Below are positions 1-8,748 of a stretch of DNA of 32,382 nucleotides, in pieces. Position 1 is the first letter of the stretch; each line of letters starts with the position of its first letter. Below the pieces are notes generated by a model that was not told where the DNA came from, made no database searches, and was given only the letters and a program-made list of their open reading frames with translations. Both the position numbers and the translations under genes were made by a program. This DNA comes from Ilumatobacteraceae bacterium (GTDB lineage: Bacteria; Actinomycetota; Acidimicrobiia; Acidimicrobiales; Ilumatobacteraceae): assembly GCA_021741795.1 (NCBI GenBank), contig JAIOXC010000002.1, positions 1-32,382 of the forward strand. Reading direction: 5' to 3'.

Positions 1-996
1 GGCGATTTGAGTATCGCCTCGTTTGTAGCGACTGGTGCTCAAGATGTTGTTGACAGTTTTCCATACAGCAATCTCGCTACTAGACATTGCAGCAAGAGGG
101 TCGGTGAAAGGTGTGTGCACGGTGTACTGCACATCGACAAATTGAGTTGCGGCTCGAGCCTCGTCACGGGTTTCGGCAACGACGATCGCAAGTACATCGC
201 CTGCATATGATGTGCGACCGCCGATTGGAATCATGACTGGCCAGTCTTTGTAGATAATGCCAACCATGAGTTCGCCTGGAATATCGGCGGCAGTAAATAC
301 TTTCCTAACACCAGGCATCTGCAGTGCAGCAGTTGCATCAATTGCGGTGATGTCGGCTCGAGTGTGTTGAGTGAATACGAGTGCAGCATGCAGCATTCCG
401 GGAATACGAATGTCGTCGATGTAACCACGATCACCGAGTGCAAGCGCTTCGGCTTCGTACTTCACCGTATTTGTGCCGACGCCTCCTGGATTAATCAATA
501 CGGGTACTTCGCCTCGCGCAACCATCAAGACAGCGTCGAGAATCTTGACGTAACCGGTGCAACGACACAAGTGCGCGCCGAGATGCTTGGCCATATCGCT
601 TCGTTGCAAAGCAGCACCCTTTTTGTCGACTTGAGCCTTGGCTCGCACAACAATGCCTGGAATACAAAAACCACATTGCAGACCGCCACACGCTGCGAAT
701 GCTTGCGAGTAGCGACTGCGTTCATCTTCGTCGACGCCTTCAAGTGTGGTGACGGTTCCACCTGCAACTTTGGAGAGAGGTGTTTGACAACTCACTACTG
801 CCTTGCCATTGACCATCACTGTGCAACAACCACACTGACCAGTCGGAGAACATCCATCCTTAGGCGATGTGATGTCGAGTTCTTCACGCAGTGCGGCCAG
901 CAAATGGGGGTGGTTGGCACGCACTGTTACTGGAGTTGCGTTGACAGTGAAAGCCACGCGCAGGTCGTCTTGGGTGCCCAAATCCATAGCAGTCAC
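1..996 (-). CDS. Xanthine dehydrogenase/aldehyde oxidase-family protein, N-terminal [2Fe-2S] domain fused directly to the start of the molybdopterin-binding subunit (partial, runs off left edge)
   Basis: Own minus-strand translation: MDLGTQDDLRVAFTVNATPVTVRANHPHLLAALREELDITSPKDGCSPTGQCGCCTVMVNGKAVVSCQ...CGGLQCGFCIPG...HLCRCTGYVKI, then EALALGDRGYIDDIRIPGMLHAALVFTQHTRADI (MPT a/b hammerhead). Absent from the ORF track because it is open at the edge. In-frame GTG at 996 or ATG at 987. Confidence 0.88.
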   Translation of the reverse strand, partial: MTAMDLGTQDDLRVAFTVNATPVTVRANHPHLLAALREELDITSPKDGCSPTGQCGCCTVMVNGKAVVSCQTPLSKVAGGTVTTLEGVDEDERSRYSQAFAACGGLQCGFCIPGIVVRAKAQVDKKGAALQRSDMAKHLGAHLCRCTGYVKILDAVLMVARGEVPVLINPGGVGTNTVKYEAEALALGDRGYIDDIRIPGMLHAALVFTQHTRADITAIDATAALQMPGVRKVFTAADIPGELMVGIIYKDWPVMIPIGGRTSYAGDVLAIVVAETRDEARAATQFVDVQYTVHTPFTDPLAAMSSSEIAVWKTVNNILSTSRYKRGDTQIA

Positions 997-1003
997 GGGT
1001 TTT

Positions 1004-1009
1004 ACGCTA
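1004..1009 (-). promoter_or_regulatory. -10-like TAGCGT, 7 nt before GTG 996 (leaderless type)
   Basis: TAGCGT-AAAACCC-GTG on minus strand. Confidence 0.55.
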
Positions 1010-1054
1010 CAGCAATTGCTTTACAAAATGTTAAGCAATGCCCAACGACCTGGA

Positions 1055-1978
1055 TCAATCGAGAACCGCACCTCGTTGACCAGTAATTCGGCCATACACC
1101 TCGGGACGACGATATTTGTCGAAATCAAACAGGGTTTCTTTGTATTGTTTGCACCAATCCAGATCGCAGACAGCCGATACCAACTCGTCGCCAGAGGTGA
1201 CTGTCTTGGCAAGGATCTCTCCCGAAGGGGCAATGATGCTCGAATCGCAAAGGCCCAAAACTCCTTCTTCGACACCACCCTTGGCAACACCAACTACAAA
1301 AGTCCCGTTTTGGTAAGCACCACTTTGCATCACAAGTGCGTTGTGAAAACCTTGCAACACGTCCTGTGTCGGATCTGGCACATAGTGCATCGGGGTGTTG
1401 TAGCCACAGAGAATCATTTCGACGCCTTGTAAACCCATCACTCGGTACGACTCTGGCCAGCGACGGTCGTTGCAGATCATCATGCCCATTCGTCCACCAA
1501 ATGCTTTCCAAACTCCAAAACCTTGGACGCTGGGTGTGAAGTAGTAGCGCTCTGCGTGTTGAAATGGTCGATCTGGCTCATTGGTCTCGTGTCCGGGAAT
1601 ATGAACTTTGCGATACTTGGCAACAACCGAACCATCGCGCTCGACAAGAATTTGAGTGTTAAATCTTTCGCCCTGCGGAGTGAGCTCTGCATAGCCGAGA
1701 CAAAAACCAATTTCGAGACGTCTGGCCTCTAGGAAGAGTGGCAGCGTCACTGCAGAAGGCATCTCGGTTTCATACCAATGATCTGCTGTTGAAATATCGT
1801 CGACAAACCAACGTGGGAAGAATGTTGTAAGTGCAAGTTCTGGAAACACGACGAGTTCACACTTTGCTGCTTTGGCTTGACGCAAAAGTTCGATCAAACG
1901 AATGACGACTGAAGCCCGATCGTCCGATTGTTGGATGGGGCCGAGTTGCGCTGCACCAACATGAAGAAGTCTCGTCAT
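1055..1978 (-). CDS. Carbon-nitrogen hydrolase, N-carbamoyl-D-amino-acid hydrolase-like
   Basis: Nitrilase-family Glu/Lys/Cys motifs FPELALTTFFPRW, KYRKVHIPGH, MMICNDRRWPESYRVMGLQG; ATGA overlap with the upstream gene. Confidence 0.88.
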   Translation of the reverse strand: MTRLLHVGAAQLGPIQQSDDRASVVIRLIELLRQAKAAKCELVVFPELALTTFFPRWFVDDISTADHWYETEMPSAVTLPLFLEARRLEIGFCLGYAELTPQGERFNTQILVERDGSVVAKYRKVHIPGHETNEPDRPFQHAERYYFTPSVQGFGVWKAFGGRMGMMICNDRRWPESYRVMGLQGVEMILCGYNTPMHYVPDPTQDVLQGFHNALVMQSGAYQNGTFVVGVAKGGVEEGVLGLCDSSIIAPSGEILAKTVTSGDELVSAVCDLDWCKQYKETLFDFDKYRRPEVYGRITGQRGAVLD

Positions 1979-3249
1979 CTGCTTCTTCCCAGATCAGTTG
2001 CGCAAAGAGTCAGCATTGTGTGCAAAAGGATGTTTGCACCTGCCACCAAATCCTCGGTATCCGTGTGTTCGGCAGGATTATGACTGATGCCATTGACGCT
2101 CGGCACAAAAATCATCGCTGAGGGACAAACTCGCGCGAGCATCTGGGCATCGTGACCAGCGCCAGAAGGCATGCGTTCTACAGTATTGCTTTGTTGCTTG
2201 GCGATTGACTCAATGATGTCAATCACGCGGGGATCAAATACAACAGGTTCAAAACGAGCGAGTTTTTTTGTGGTAATCGTGACACCCTCAGCTATTGCGA
2301 TCTTTTCCAAAAATTCTGCTATCTCGTGTTCGGCCTGCTGCAACAAATTTTCATCGGTGTTGCGCACATCAAGAGTGAGGGTGACACGTGCGGCCACGAC
2401 GTTGATGAGGTTTGGAAACACATCCATTTTGCCAACGGTGCACACTTGGTGATCACCAAAACGAGCACTCAACTGCCGCAAGAAAACCGCAATCTCTGCA
2501 GCAACATAAGTTGGGTCATGGCGCAGAGACATTGGTGTCGTGCCTGCATGATTGGACTGCCCAACAACAGTGACTTCTTGCCACGAGATGCCCTGAACGC
2601 CAGTTACTGCTCCGATGCGAACATTGTTTGCCTCGAGTAGTGGACCCTGCTCGATGTGCAACTCGACGAAACTGTGGGGAACGGGGCCTGGACACGGGGC
2701 CGAACCTGCGTAACCAATACGAACGAGTTCATCGCCAAGTCGGGGTCCGTCTATTGCAGTGATGTCGAGCGCCTCTTCGGTAGTCATGCCGCCAACATAC
2801 ACAAGCGAACCGAGCATGTCGGGTGCGAAACGTGCGCCCTCTTCATCGGTGAAGATACCAACGGCCAATGGGCGAGAAGGAATGTATCCGTTACGTTGGC
2901 AGGTCTCGACAACTTCCAGACCGGCAAGCACGCCGTAGTTGCCATCAAACTTGCCGCCTGTGCGCACAGTGTCGATATGGCTTCCCGTCATGACTGGTGC
3001 ACCTGAACCAACATTCCAGCAGGCGATAATGTTGCCCACTGCGTCAATAGAGATGTCCATGTTGAGATCTCGCATCCACGACACCACTAAATCGCGTCCG
3101 TCACGATCAGCATCGGTGAGCGCAAGTCGACAGTTGCCGCCACCAGCAATAGGCGAGACCTCGGCAAGGCTCATGAGACGATCCATCAATCGTGCAGAGT
3201 CGATACACAGGGCATCAAAATCGGATGCCATGGGGCTGGACGTACTCAC
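1975..3249 (-). CDS. M20-family Zn-dependent amidase/carbamoylase (allantoate amidohydrolase / N-carbamoyl-L-amino acid hydrolase / beta-ureidopropionase type)
   Basis: GSHIDTVRTGGKFDGNYGVLAGLEV, FTDEEGARF, ELHIEQGPLLE, SNHAGTTPM, PSGAGHDAQ. Start placed at GTG 3249 (VSTSSPMASDF) or ATG 3231; the longer track ORF overlaps the divergent gene. Confidence 0.88.
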   Translation of the reverse strand: MSTSSPMASDFDALCIDSARLMDRLMSLAEVSPIAGGGNCRLALTDADRDGRDLVVSWMRDLNMDISIDAVGNIIACWNVGSGAPVMTGSHIDTVRTGGKFDGNYGVLAGLEVVETCQRNGYIPSRPLAVGIFTDEEGARFAPDMLGSLVYVGGMTTEEALDITAIDGPRLGDELVRIGYAGSAPCPGPVPHSFVELHIEQGPLLEANNVRIGAVTGVQGISWQEVTVVGQSNHAGTTPMSLRHDPTYVAAEIAVFLRQLSARFGDHQVCTVGKMDVFPNLINVVAARVTLTLDVRNTDENLLQQAEHEIAEFLEKIAIAEGVTITTKKLARFEPVVFDPRVIDIIESIAKQQSNTVERMPSGAGHDAQMLARVCPSAMIFVPSVNGISHNPAEHTDTEDLVAGANILLHTMLTLCATDLGRSR

Positions 3250-3256
3250 ATCTATC

Positions 3257-3262
3257 AGTGTA
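3257..3262 (-). promoter_or_regulatory. -10-like TACACT, 7 nt before GTG 3249
   Basis: TACACT-GATAGAT-GTG on minus strand. Confidence 0.55.
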
Positions 3263-3308
3263 GAGAGATCATCAGTATAAATCGGTTTCACGTATGTGGC
3301 GTGTAAGA

Positions 3309-4667
3309 ATGCCAAGTGTGATTGATCGTCAAAAGCTTGCAGCCGCACTGAAGTCTGAAGAGCAACTGTTCCGTGATATTCACCCAAAATCGATGCTCCT
3401 TGCCCAATCTGCCAAGACTGCATTGTTGTCCGGTGTGCCAATGCCATGGATGACTCGTTGGCCTGGAAGCTTTCCTCTTCATGTACAACAAGCGCATGGC
3501 GCACGATTTATAGATGTAGACGATATTGAATATGTTGATTTTTGTCTCGGCGATACGGGCGCAATGACGGGCCACGCTTTACATGCTGTTGCGCAAGCAG
3601 TGTCACAGCAAGCACAACGTGGTTTGACAACAATGTTGCCAACGAGCGATGCGCAATGGGTTGCGCAAAATCTTGCGCAAAGGTTTGGTGTAGCGAAATG
3701 GCAGTTCGCAATCAGTGCAACCGACGCAAATAGGTTTGTGCTGCGATTTGCTCGCATGTTGACAGGCCGCCCCAAGATTGTTGTCCATGACTGGTGCTAT
3801 CACGGCTCGGTCGATGAGACGCTCGTGATTCGAGATGCGAAAGGCAACACGATCAGTCGACCCGGAGCAATTGGGCCACAAGTCGATCCTGCACTAACAA
3901 CTCGAGTTGTACCATTTAACGACCTTGTAGAACTGGAACGAGTGTTGGCAATCGGTGACGTCGCCTGTGTATTGATCGAGCCAGCACTCACCAATATTGG
4001 AATCGTTCTCCCACAGGATGGCTACATACAAGGTGTGCGCGATATCACTCGAAAATATGAAGTGCTTCTTGTTGTTGATGAGACGCACACAATTTGTGCA
4101 GGACCTGGAGGTTGCACGAAATTGTGGAATATCGACCCTGATTTTGTAGTCATCGGAAAGACAATCGGTGGTGGAATACCAGTCGGTGCCTATGGCATGA
4201 CTGCTGAGATTGCTTTACATTTGGAGGCCGCTATGACGGGTCACGATGTAGATGTATCGGGAGTTGGCGGAACTTTGAGTGGAAGTGCCCTTGCAATGAG
4301 TGCGATGAAAGCAACTCTGTCAAATGCATTGACCCAAGAGGATTTCGATCAAACGATTCCGTTGGCAACGAGGTGGACGCAAGGTGTCGAACGAGTATGC
4401 GTTGAGAGGAACCTTGATTGGCATGTACAGCAGTTGGGTTGTCGCGCAGAGTATTGGTTTTGCACACCACCGGTTGATGGCGCTCAGGCTGCTGCAGCCG
4501 TCGATCCGATGCTTGAGTCGTTCTTGCATCTCTTTTGTCTCAATCGTGGTGTACTGCTCGCGCCGTTTCACAACATGGCTCTGATGTCTCCATTTCATAG
4601 CGCAGCAGATGTTGACAAGCACACAGAAGTCTTTGCGCTAGCCCTCGACGCAATCATCACTGCCTAG
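3309..4667 (+). CDS. Class III PLP aminotransferase, glutamate-1-semialdehyde aminomutase-like
   Basis: GDTGAMTGHA, LLVVDETHTICAGPGG, VIGKTIGGGIPVGAYGM (PLP lysine region). Start at 3294 or 3309 uncertain. Confidence 0.82.
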   Translation: MPSVIDRQKLAAALKSEEQLFRDIHPKSMLLAQSAKTALLSGVPMPWMTRWPGSFPLHVQQAHGARFIDVDDIEYVDFCLGDTGAMTGHALHAVAQAVSQQAQRGLTTMLPTSDAQWVAQNLAQRFGVAKWQFAISATDANRFVLRFARMLTGRPKIVVHDWCYHGSVDETLVIRDAKGNTISRPGAIGPQVDPALTTRVVPFNDLVELERVLAIGDVACVLIEPALTNIGIVLPQDGYIQGVRDITRKYEVLLVVDETHTICAGPGGCTKLWNIDPDFVVIGKTIGGGIPVGAYGMTAEIALHLEAAMTGHDVDVSGVGGTLSGSALAMSAMKATLSNALTQEDFDQTIPLATRWTQGVERVCVERNLDWHVQQLGCRAEYWFCTPPVDGAQAAAAVDPMLESFLHLFCLNRGVLLAPFHNMALMSPFHSAADVDKHTEVFALALDAIITA

Positions 4668-4690
4668 TTGTTGATTGGATACTGCGCTGC

Positions 4691-5422
4691 ATGACGAATG
4701 AACATCTTTTGATCATTTCCGTGATCATTTTGTTGACATCGGTGATCCAGGCCACGGCTGGGTTTGGGTTTGCGCTACTTGCTGTTCCATTGATGGTGTT
4801 GTTCGTCGACCTGCGTCAGGCTGTCATCATTGCAACATTGCTGGGGACCGTCAGCAACTTTGGGCAAGCATGGCAATTGCGGCATCATCACGACCGAGAA
4901 ATCGCCAAGATTTTCATAATTGCATCGTGTCTTGGTGCGCCGTTTGGGCTTGCTCTTTTTAGATATGGAAACCAAGACGTCATGAAGGCTCTTTTGGGTT
5001 GCGCCGTGCTGTTTGGAGTGTGGATGCTCGCTCGTGGCCGCGACCTACAGCATGCCAATAGAGCGCTTGATTGGATAATGGGTTGGGTGAGTGGTGTATT
5101 GCTGATGGCAACATCAACCAATGGGCCTCCAATTGTGTTTACTTTGCAGGCACGAAGGCTTTTGCCAGAGGTGCAGCGCGCAACACTAAATCTCATCTTT
5201 TCTGTGACGGGTGTTTTAAGCATCATTATTTTCGCCGTTGCTGACAAAATTCACCTCGATGAATTGCGTGTTGCGCTGATCACGACGCCTTTGATGCTGC
5301 TCGGAGTGTTTATTGGAACGCGGACGCGCGTACACATTGACGCATTGCGTTTTAGAAGAATGGTGTTAGTGCTCTTGACTCTTGGTGGCGTCAGCAGTCT
5401 TGTCTCTGCGTTTGTTGGCTAA
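4691..5422 (+). CDS. TauE/SafE (TSUP) family membrane permease
   Basis: Hydrophobic 243 aa with QATAGFGFALLAVPLMVLFVDLRQAVIIATLLG N-terminal motif and internal repeat GVLLMATSTNGPPIVFTLQARRL. Confidence 0.8.
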   Translation: MTNEHLLIISVIILLTSVIQATAGFGFALLAVPLMVLFVDLRQAVIIATLLGTVSNFGQAWQLRHHHDREIAKIFIIASCLGAPFGLALFRYGNQDVMKALLGCAVLFGVWMLARGRDLQHANRALDWIMGWVSGVLLMATSTNGPPIVFTLQARRLLPEVQRATLNLIFSVTGVLSIIIFAVADKIHLDELRVALITTPLMLLGVFIGTRTRVHIDALRFRRMVLVLLTLGGVSSLVSAFVG

Positions 5423-6153
5423 CTAAACCACTGCAGCCAATCGGCTTTGGTTTTTGGTTTGAAGACATAGTTGGTTTGTCGAACTTCTGCGAGTGATCGT
5501 GATGAAGGGTCAGAATACCGGTGTCCCGGATAGACGACTGTTTGATCGGGAAGAGCAGAAAGAGTTTGCAGACTCTCAAACATTTGATCTGGGTTTGACC
5601 CGGGCAAATCTGTTCGTCCACAACCTTCAAGAAACAATGTGTCTCCCGCGATCAATCTGTTGTCTACTAAGAAGCACTGACTGCCTGGCGTATGACCGGG
5701 TGTATGGACCAAACAAATTTCAATGTCACCAACTTTGACCTTGTCTCCCGGCTGATGTTGGTGCAAATGATTTGCGGACACGCCAGTCGTACGCATTATC
5801 CATTGCGCCTCGAGTTCCTGCACATGGATAGGGATATCCGTCTTTTCGAGAAGTGTTGCAATACCGTCGATGTTTGCGCCCATCATTGAACCCCCCACAT
5901 GATCCGGGTGGTAATGGGTTGCCAGCGCTCCAACGACTCTCATACCATCTTGTTCCGCGACACTCAGCAACTCTCCAACTGCGTAGGCGGGATCGATGAT
6001 CATGCATTCACGGGTCGACTTGTCGCCAATGAGATACACGAAATTGACCATTTGTTGTGCAAGTTGGTCGTCGGTGGCGAAATCTCGGCCGGAGAGCAGT
6101 TGCTTGAAGTAGATCTGATTGGAATCAGGATCGGAATTTCGGGTCGCTGACAT
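5419..6153 (-). CDS. MBL-fold metallo-hydrolase (glyoxalase II / persulfide dioxygenase-like)
   Basis: THYHPDHVGG, HTPGHTPGSQCFLVDNRLIAGDTLFLEGCGRTDLPGSNPDQMFESL, VVYPGHRY. Confidence 0.85.
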   Translation of the reverse strand: MSATRNSDPDSNQIYFKQLLSGRDFATDDQLAQQMVNFVYLIGDKSTRECMIIDPAYAVGELLSVAEQDGMRVVGALATHYHPDHVGGSMMGANIDGIATLLEKTDIPIHVQELEAQWIMRTTGVSANHLHQHQPGDKVKVGDIEICLVHTPGHTPGSQCFLVDNRLIAGDTLFLEGCGRTDLPGSNPDQMFESLQTLSALPDQTVVYPGHRYSDPSSRSLAEVRQTNYVFKPKTKADWLQWFS

Positions 6154-6160
6154 ATTTGCA

Positions 6161-6166
6161 AGATTA
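6161..6166 (-). promoter_or_regulatory. -10-like TAATCT, 7 nt before ATG 6153
   Basis: TAATCT-TGCAAAT-ATG on minus strand. Confidence 0.6.
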
Positions 6167-6172
6167 GCGTTC

Positions 6173-6178
6173 TACTAT
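6173..6178 (+). promoter_or_regulatory. -10-like TACTAT, 7 nt before GTG 6186
   Basis: TACTAT-TACATGC-GTG. Confidence 0.6.
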
Positions 6179-6185
6179 TACATGC

Positions 6186-7280
6186 GTGACGAATTCCGGC
6201 GCTCGTTTGTTGAGGTACGCGATCATCGGTAGCGGGATGATGGGCTTAGAGCACATCCGCAACTTGGTCGTGATGCCGGATGTACAAATAGTTGGGGTGT
6301 GCGATCCACATACCCCAAGCCTCGAAAAAGCACGTCGTGTATTAAACCGCATGGAAGGTGTCCGATATTTTGCAAACCACCTCGAGATGCTGGGTCACTG
6401 TGATGCCGATGTGGTGGTAATCGCCACACCAAATCACACGCATTTCCACATTGCGAAAGATGTTCTGAATTGTGGAAAACACATTTTGATCGAAAAGCCG
6501 CTGTGCATCACTGTTTCGGAGTGTCTCGAATTGCAACAAATTGAGGCAACTTCCTCGGTTGAAGATCGAGTTGTTTGGGTAGGCCTTGAGTATCGATATA
6601 TGGCACCGACGGCGCGCGTAAGGCAGGAGATTGACAAGGGCGCAATCGGAAAGGTGCGGATGATTACCATCAGGGAACATCGCTACCCATTCTTGGAAAA
6701 AGTCGATGACTGGAATCGCTTCAATGCAAATACTGGTGGCACGTTGGTGGAGAAGTGTTGTCACTTTTTCGACTTGATGTGCGTCTTGGCGAAGAGTTCT
6801 CCAGTGTCGGTGATGGCCAGTGGATCTCAAGACGTCAATCATCTTGCGGAAACCTACGGTGGCCGCACTCCAGATATTTTGGATAACGCTTATGTGATTG
6901 TCAATTTCGAAAATGGAGTACGCGGCATGCTGGATCTTTGTATGTTTGCAGAAGCCTCCAAAAATGAACAAGAGATCTGTGTTGTTGGCGACAAAGGTAA
7001 GATTGAAGCATTGATCTCCGAATCGGTTGTGAGAATCGGCAAGCGTAAAAACGGTTACGGAACGTTTCAAGACTTCCCAATCGAATTAGAAAAGGATGTA
7101 GTCCAGGGATTTCATCACGGAGCCTCTTTCGTGGAGCATCGCCAAATGCAAGAAGCCATACGCAATGGACGAAAAGCCGATATTGGACTGATTGAGGGCT
7201 TGATCTCGGTTGCAATTGGACAAGCTGCTCATATGTCAATTGATCAAGGTCGACTTGTGTTGATCTCAGAGGTGCTCTGA
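6186..7280 (+). CDS. Gfo/Idh/MocA-family NAD(P)-dependent oxidoreductase
   Basis: Rossmann YAIIGSGMMGLEHI, ATPNHTHFHIAKDVLNCGKHILIEKPLC, EKCCHFFDLM; GTG start. Confidence 0.88.
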   Translation: MTNSGARLLRYAIIGSGMMGLEHIRNLVVMPDVQIVGVCDPHTPSLEKARRVLNRMEGVRYFANHLEMLGHCDADVVVIATPNHTHFHIAKDVLNCGKHILIEKPLCITVSECLELQQIEATSSVEDRVVWVGLEYRYMAPTARVRQEIDKGAIGKVRMITIREHRYPFLEKVDDWNRFNANTGGTLVEKCCHFFDLMCVLAKSSPVSVMASGSQDVNHLAETYGGRTPDILDNAYVIVNFENGVRGMLDLCMFAEASKNEQEICVVGDKGKIEALISESVVRIGKRKNGYGTFQDFPIELEKDVVQGFHHGASFVEHRQMQEAIRNGRKADIGLIEGLISVAIGQAAHMSIDQGRLVLISEVL

Positions 7281-8725
7281 TGAACCACGTGCTGAAGGCA
7301 ACAGACATGGTTCTCATCGATGGCGTACCGCATCCGATTGGGGAAGAGATTGCTGATCGATATCGGGAAGGGGACCTGATTATCGGCGTGAGTGGTGGAC
7401 GTCTCTTGCATGTTCCACAGGCTGATCTACTCGTGGCAACTAATGCTGTCTCGCAAAGTGTCGAGGCGTTTGATCTCTTAAAGAGCGTTACGAGCGAACA
7501 GATCTCTCAATTTTTTCATACTTTTGCTCAAAAGCTCGAAGATGATGCAGTCTTTGCCAAGATCAAATCTAGTAATGAAGACGATGTTGCATCTGCTCTG
7601 CAGCGCGGACGCACAACAACCCGCTTGATATTGACCGATGCGATGCGTAGCGATATGGTCGCGGCACTTCGCACATGGGGCGATACTCCTCATGTTGACG
7701 GTTCCGAGATGGAATCTGTAGATCATCAAGGCTGGTCGGTAACGGCCGCGAAATCATCATTGGGCGTTGTCGCTTTTGTGTTCGAGGGACGACCAAACGT
7801 TTTTGCGGATGCGACTGGAGTTTTGAGATCGGGAAACACTTGCGTGTTTCGCATCGGTAGCGATGCTCTTGGCACCGCGCAGGCAATTATGACTCTTGCA
7901 GTGTTGCCAGCGCTCGAATCATGCGGTCTGCCTGTTGGTGCAGTAAGTCTTGTTGAATCACGATCGCACGCGAGTGGCTGGGCTCTCTTTTCCGACAAGC
8001 GCGTTTCGCTAGCGATAGCACGGGGTAGCGGGGAGGCAGTATCGCAATTGGGTGCAGTTGCCCGGCAGTTTGGTATCGCGGTCAGTCTGCATGGCACAGG
8101 TGGGGCATGGATGATTGCTGGTGAGCATGCCGATGCTCAATGGTTCAGCAATGTTGTCGTCAGCTCGCTAGATCGCAAAGTATGCAACACGCTGAATGTG
8201 TGTTGCATTGTGCTCTCTCGAGCGAGTGTGCTGGTGCCGCTGTTCGTTGACGCAATAAATCGAGCAGCTTTGTTGCGAGACACAATCGCGGTTATTCATG
8301 CCGATGTGGCATCGCAAAAATTTATTGCAGCACAGAACGAATCAATGCAAGTGCACAATTTATCGGTAGATGAACTTAGCTCTGAATGGGAGTGGGAGAA
8401 TGCGCCTGAGTGCTCGTTGGTTATTGTGAACGATGTTGACGAAGCAATTGCGCTGTTTAATCGATATGCGCCGAGTTTCATTGTGTCAATCATTTCGGAC
8501 AACGAAGATGAATTAGAAAAGGTTTGGCGTGACGCCAACGCACCATTCGTAAGTAATGGCATGACGCGCTGGGTAGATGGCCAGTTTGCTTTGAATAAAC
8601 CGGAATTGGGTTTGTCTAATTGGCAGAACGGTCGAACATTCGGTCGCGGTGGCATTCTGTCGGGAGACTCGGTATTTAGTGTGCGATATCGCGCACTGCA
8701 ACACGACGCAGATTTGCATCGCTAG
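7280..8725 (+). CDS. Divergent glutamate-5-semialdehyde dehydrogenase (ProA)-like aldehyde dehydrogenase with N-terminal extension
   Basis: SLGVVAFVFEGRPNVFADATGVLRSGNTCVFRIGS resembles ProA PLGVIGVIYEARPNV...SGNAVILRGG; catalytic Cys region RKVCNTLNVCC; but the ProA HARGP motif is replaced. 1-nt overlap with upstream gene (TGATG). Confidence 0.75.
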   Translation: MNHVLKATDMVLIDGVPHPIGEEIADRYREGDLIIGVSGGRLLHVPQADLLVATNAVSQSVEAFDLLKSVTSEQISQFFHTFAQKLEDDAVFAKIKSSNEDDVASALQRGRTTTRLILTDAMRSDMVAALRTWGDTPHVDGSEMESVDHQGWSVTAAKSSLGVVAFVFEGRPNVFADATGVLRSGNTCVFRIGSDALGTAQAIMTLAVLPALESCGLPVGAVSLVESRSHASGWALFSDKRVSLAIARGSGEAVSQLGAVARQFGIAVSLHGTGGAWMIAGEHADAQWFSNVVVSSLDRKVCNTLNVCCIVLSRASVLVPLFVDAINRAALLRDTIAVIHADVASQKFIAAQNESMQVHNLSVDELSSEWEWENAPECSLVIVNDVDEAIALFNRYAPSFIVSIISDNEDELEKVWRDANAPFVSNGMTRWVDGQFALNKPELGLSNWQNGRTFGRGGILSGDSVFSVRYRALQHDADLHR

Positions 8726-8748
8726 TCAAGAATGCTTGCCAGCGCATG

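Noticed and set aside
364-1086. 240-aa plus-strand ORF and other long ORFs opposite the XDH-like, carbamoylase and similar genes
   Set aside because: Composition and frame are antisense shadows of well-supported minus-strand genes; no recognisable domains.
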